Positions 5,789 to 6,807 of a stretch of DNA of 6,807 nt are shown in pieces. Every line of letters starts with the position of its first letter. Within the stretch, counting starts at the first letter, position 1. The notes beneath the pieces were generated by a model that saw only the letters and a program-made list of their open reading frames with translations, searched no databases and was not told the origin of the DNA. The translations under genes were made by a program, and so were the position numbers. Source of the DNA: an uncultured Litorilinea sp. (GTDB taxonomy: Bacteria > Chloroflexota > Anaerolineae > Caldilineales > Caldilineaceae); NCBI GenBank assembly GCA_946885925.1, contig CAMPHP010000161.1, positions 1 to 6,807 on the forward strand. The letters run 5' to 3'.

Positions 5789-6807
5789 ATGCTCTACAAC
5801 GTCGGCTATCTAATCCTGATTACTGCCATGCTGCTCACAGTATTTGGTGTGGGGGTAGGTCTTTGGGGTGGACAGACACGCAACGCCAAGTTGGCTGCGA
5901 GCAGTTTCAATGTTGTGTATGCGACGGCTGTGCTGGTAGGGCTTGCCGCCATTATCCTGTGGTACGCCTTATTGACGGATCAGTTCCAGTTGACCTATGT
6001 CTGGAACCATTCGGAACGGGCGCTGCCAGCTTTTTACAAGTTTTCCGCACTTTGGGGCGGGCAAGCGGGGAGTTTGCTCTTTTGGACGCTGATCCTCTCG
6101 ATCTACAGCGTGATTGTGGCGGCGAGTCATCGCGAGCAGCACCAACGGCTGATGCCCTATGTCAATGCCGTGCTGCTCGGCACTTCTTGCTTTTTCCTGA
6201 CCCTGTTGGTCTTTGCCGAAAATCCCTTCGAGCAAGTGGGCTTTTTGCCCCCCGATGGTCGTGGCTTGAACCCGCTGTTGAAGAATTACTGGAAGGTCAT
6301 CCACCCTGTGATGCTCTATCTGGGCTATGTGGGGATGGCAGTTCCGTTTGCTTTTGCCGTGGCCGCGTTGTTGAGCAAGAAATTGGATAACGAGTGGGTG
6401 CGCTCGGTGCGCCGCTGGACGCTGATTCCGTGGATGTTTCTCTCTGTGGGGATTATCATGGGCAGCCAGTGGGCCTATATGGAACTGGGTTGGGGTGGCT
6501 ATTGGGCGTGGGACCCTGTAGAAAATGCTTCATTTTTGCCCTGGCTAACAGGCACAGCCTTTCTGCACAGTGTCATCATTCAGGAGCAGCGCGGGATTCT
6601 CAAGATCTGGAACATGATCCTGATCTGGCTCACCTATTTCCTGGTCATCCTGGGCACCTTTACCACGCGCAGCGGGATTATCGAAAGTGTCCATAGCTTT
6701 GCCCGGAGTGAAGTTGGCCCCTTCTTCCTGGGGTTCCTGATTATCGTTCTCTTTGGCTTTCTCATTCTGCTCTTTCTCCGTTTGCCGCTGCTCAAAGATG
6801 AACAGAC
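5789..6807 (+). CDS. ccmF: Cytochrome c haem lyase subunit CcmF, 3' end outside window
   Basis: CcmF is the multi-pass membrane core of the System I haem ligase: it takes haem from CcmE and, with CcmH, attaches it to the apocytochrome. The open frame runs 339 codons from ATG 5789 without a break to the window edge; the full protein is usually about 650 residues, so roughly half is seen. The tryptophan-rich WWD haem-handling segment is at 235-251 ([18 protein letters not shown]). H172 (in 'KVIHPVML') and H302 (in 'SVHSFA') fit the two external haem-ligand histidines, and H260 ('TAFLHSV') fits the membrane haem b ligand. These are offset by one from E. coli H173, H303 and H261. Many hydrophobic helices are present. 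A stop codon at 5780-5782 in the same frame and GAGG at 5781-5784 fix the start. Confidence 0.96.
   Translation, partial: MLYNVGYLILITAMLLTVFGVGVGLWGGQTRNAKLAASSFNVVYATAVLVGLAAIILWYALLTDQFQLTYVWNHSERALPAFYKFSALWGGQAGSLLFWTLILSIYSVIVAASHREQHQRLMPYVNAVLLGTSCFFLTLLVFAENPFEQVGFLPPDGRGLNPLLKNYWKVIHPVMLYLGYVGMAVPFAFAVAALLSKKLDNEWVRSVRRWTLIPWMFLSVGIIMGSQWAYMELGWGGYWAWDPVENASFLPWLTGTAFLHSVIIQEQRGILKIWNMILIWLTYFLVILGTFTTRSGIIESVHSFARSEVGPFFLGFLIIVLFGFLILLFLRLPLLKDEQ

Noticed and set aside
5725..6390. Open frame of 221 codons on the + strand
   Set aside because: It overlaps the real ccmF in another frame; its translation is Cys/Arg/Gly-rich with no family likeness, while the ccmF frame is clear and unbroken.
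6394..6696. Open frame of 100 codons on the + strand
   Set aside because: It lies inside ccmF in a different frame and covers the WWD motif region; it is a shadow.

Overview
The window is a stretch of bacterial chromosome with all recognisable genes on the + strand. Its theme is cytochrome c maturation by System I (Ccm), together with one large c-type cytochrome. Three features fit Chloroflexota or a related deep-branching bacterial lineage: a Cys-type CcmE (CxxxY), a short CcmH with a second cysteine pair, and a cytochrome fused to beta-rich domains and a tail anchor. This assignment is inference from protein style; no marker gene is present.

Layout. (1) Positions 1-1285: the 3' end of a VOC/glyoxalase-like protein, followed 3 nt later by a Nudix hydrolase with a perfect Nudix box. 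(2) 1286-1549: a non-coding gap with two stem-loops and a 14-bp tandem repeat array just before ccmE. (3) 1550-2029: ccmE, the haem chaperone. (4) 2030-2244: a gap holding a palindromic, MITE-like element and a possible -10 box. (5) 2245-4143: a secreted, membrane-anchored protein with two cytochrome c domains, one of which has lost the first cysteine of its haem motif. (6) 4144-4487: a second palindromic element, a clear intrinsic terminator, an extended -10 promoter and a leader of about 120 nt. (7) 4488-6807: ccmH, ccmG and the first 339 codons of ccmF. ccmH and ccmG overlap by 8 bp; ccmF follows after 97 bp and runs off the window edge.

How the genes fit together. In System I, CcmE carries haem covalently to CcmF/CcmH, and CcmG with CcmH keeps the apocytochrome CxxCH thiols reduced so haem can be ligated. 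The cytochrome at 2245-4143 is a plausible client of this machinery. ccmA, ccmB, ccmC, ccmD and ccmI are not in the window. The terminator and promoter between the cytochrome gene and ccmH indicate that ccmHGF is a transcription unit separate from the cytochrome gene.

The most notable points are the SxxCH haem site in a locus that also encodes a Cys-type CcmE, and the four-cysteine CcmH. No wholly new system is evident; the novelty lies in variants of known parts and in uncharacterised intergenic repeats.
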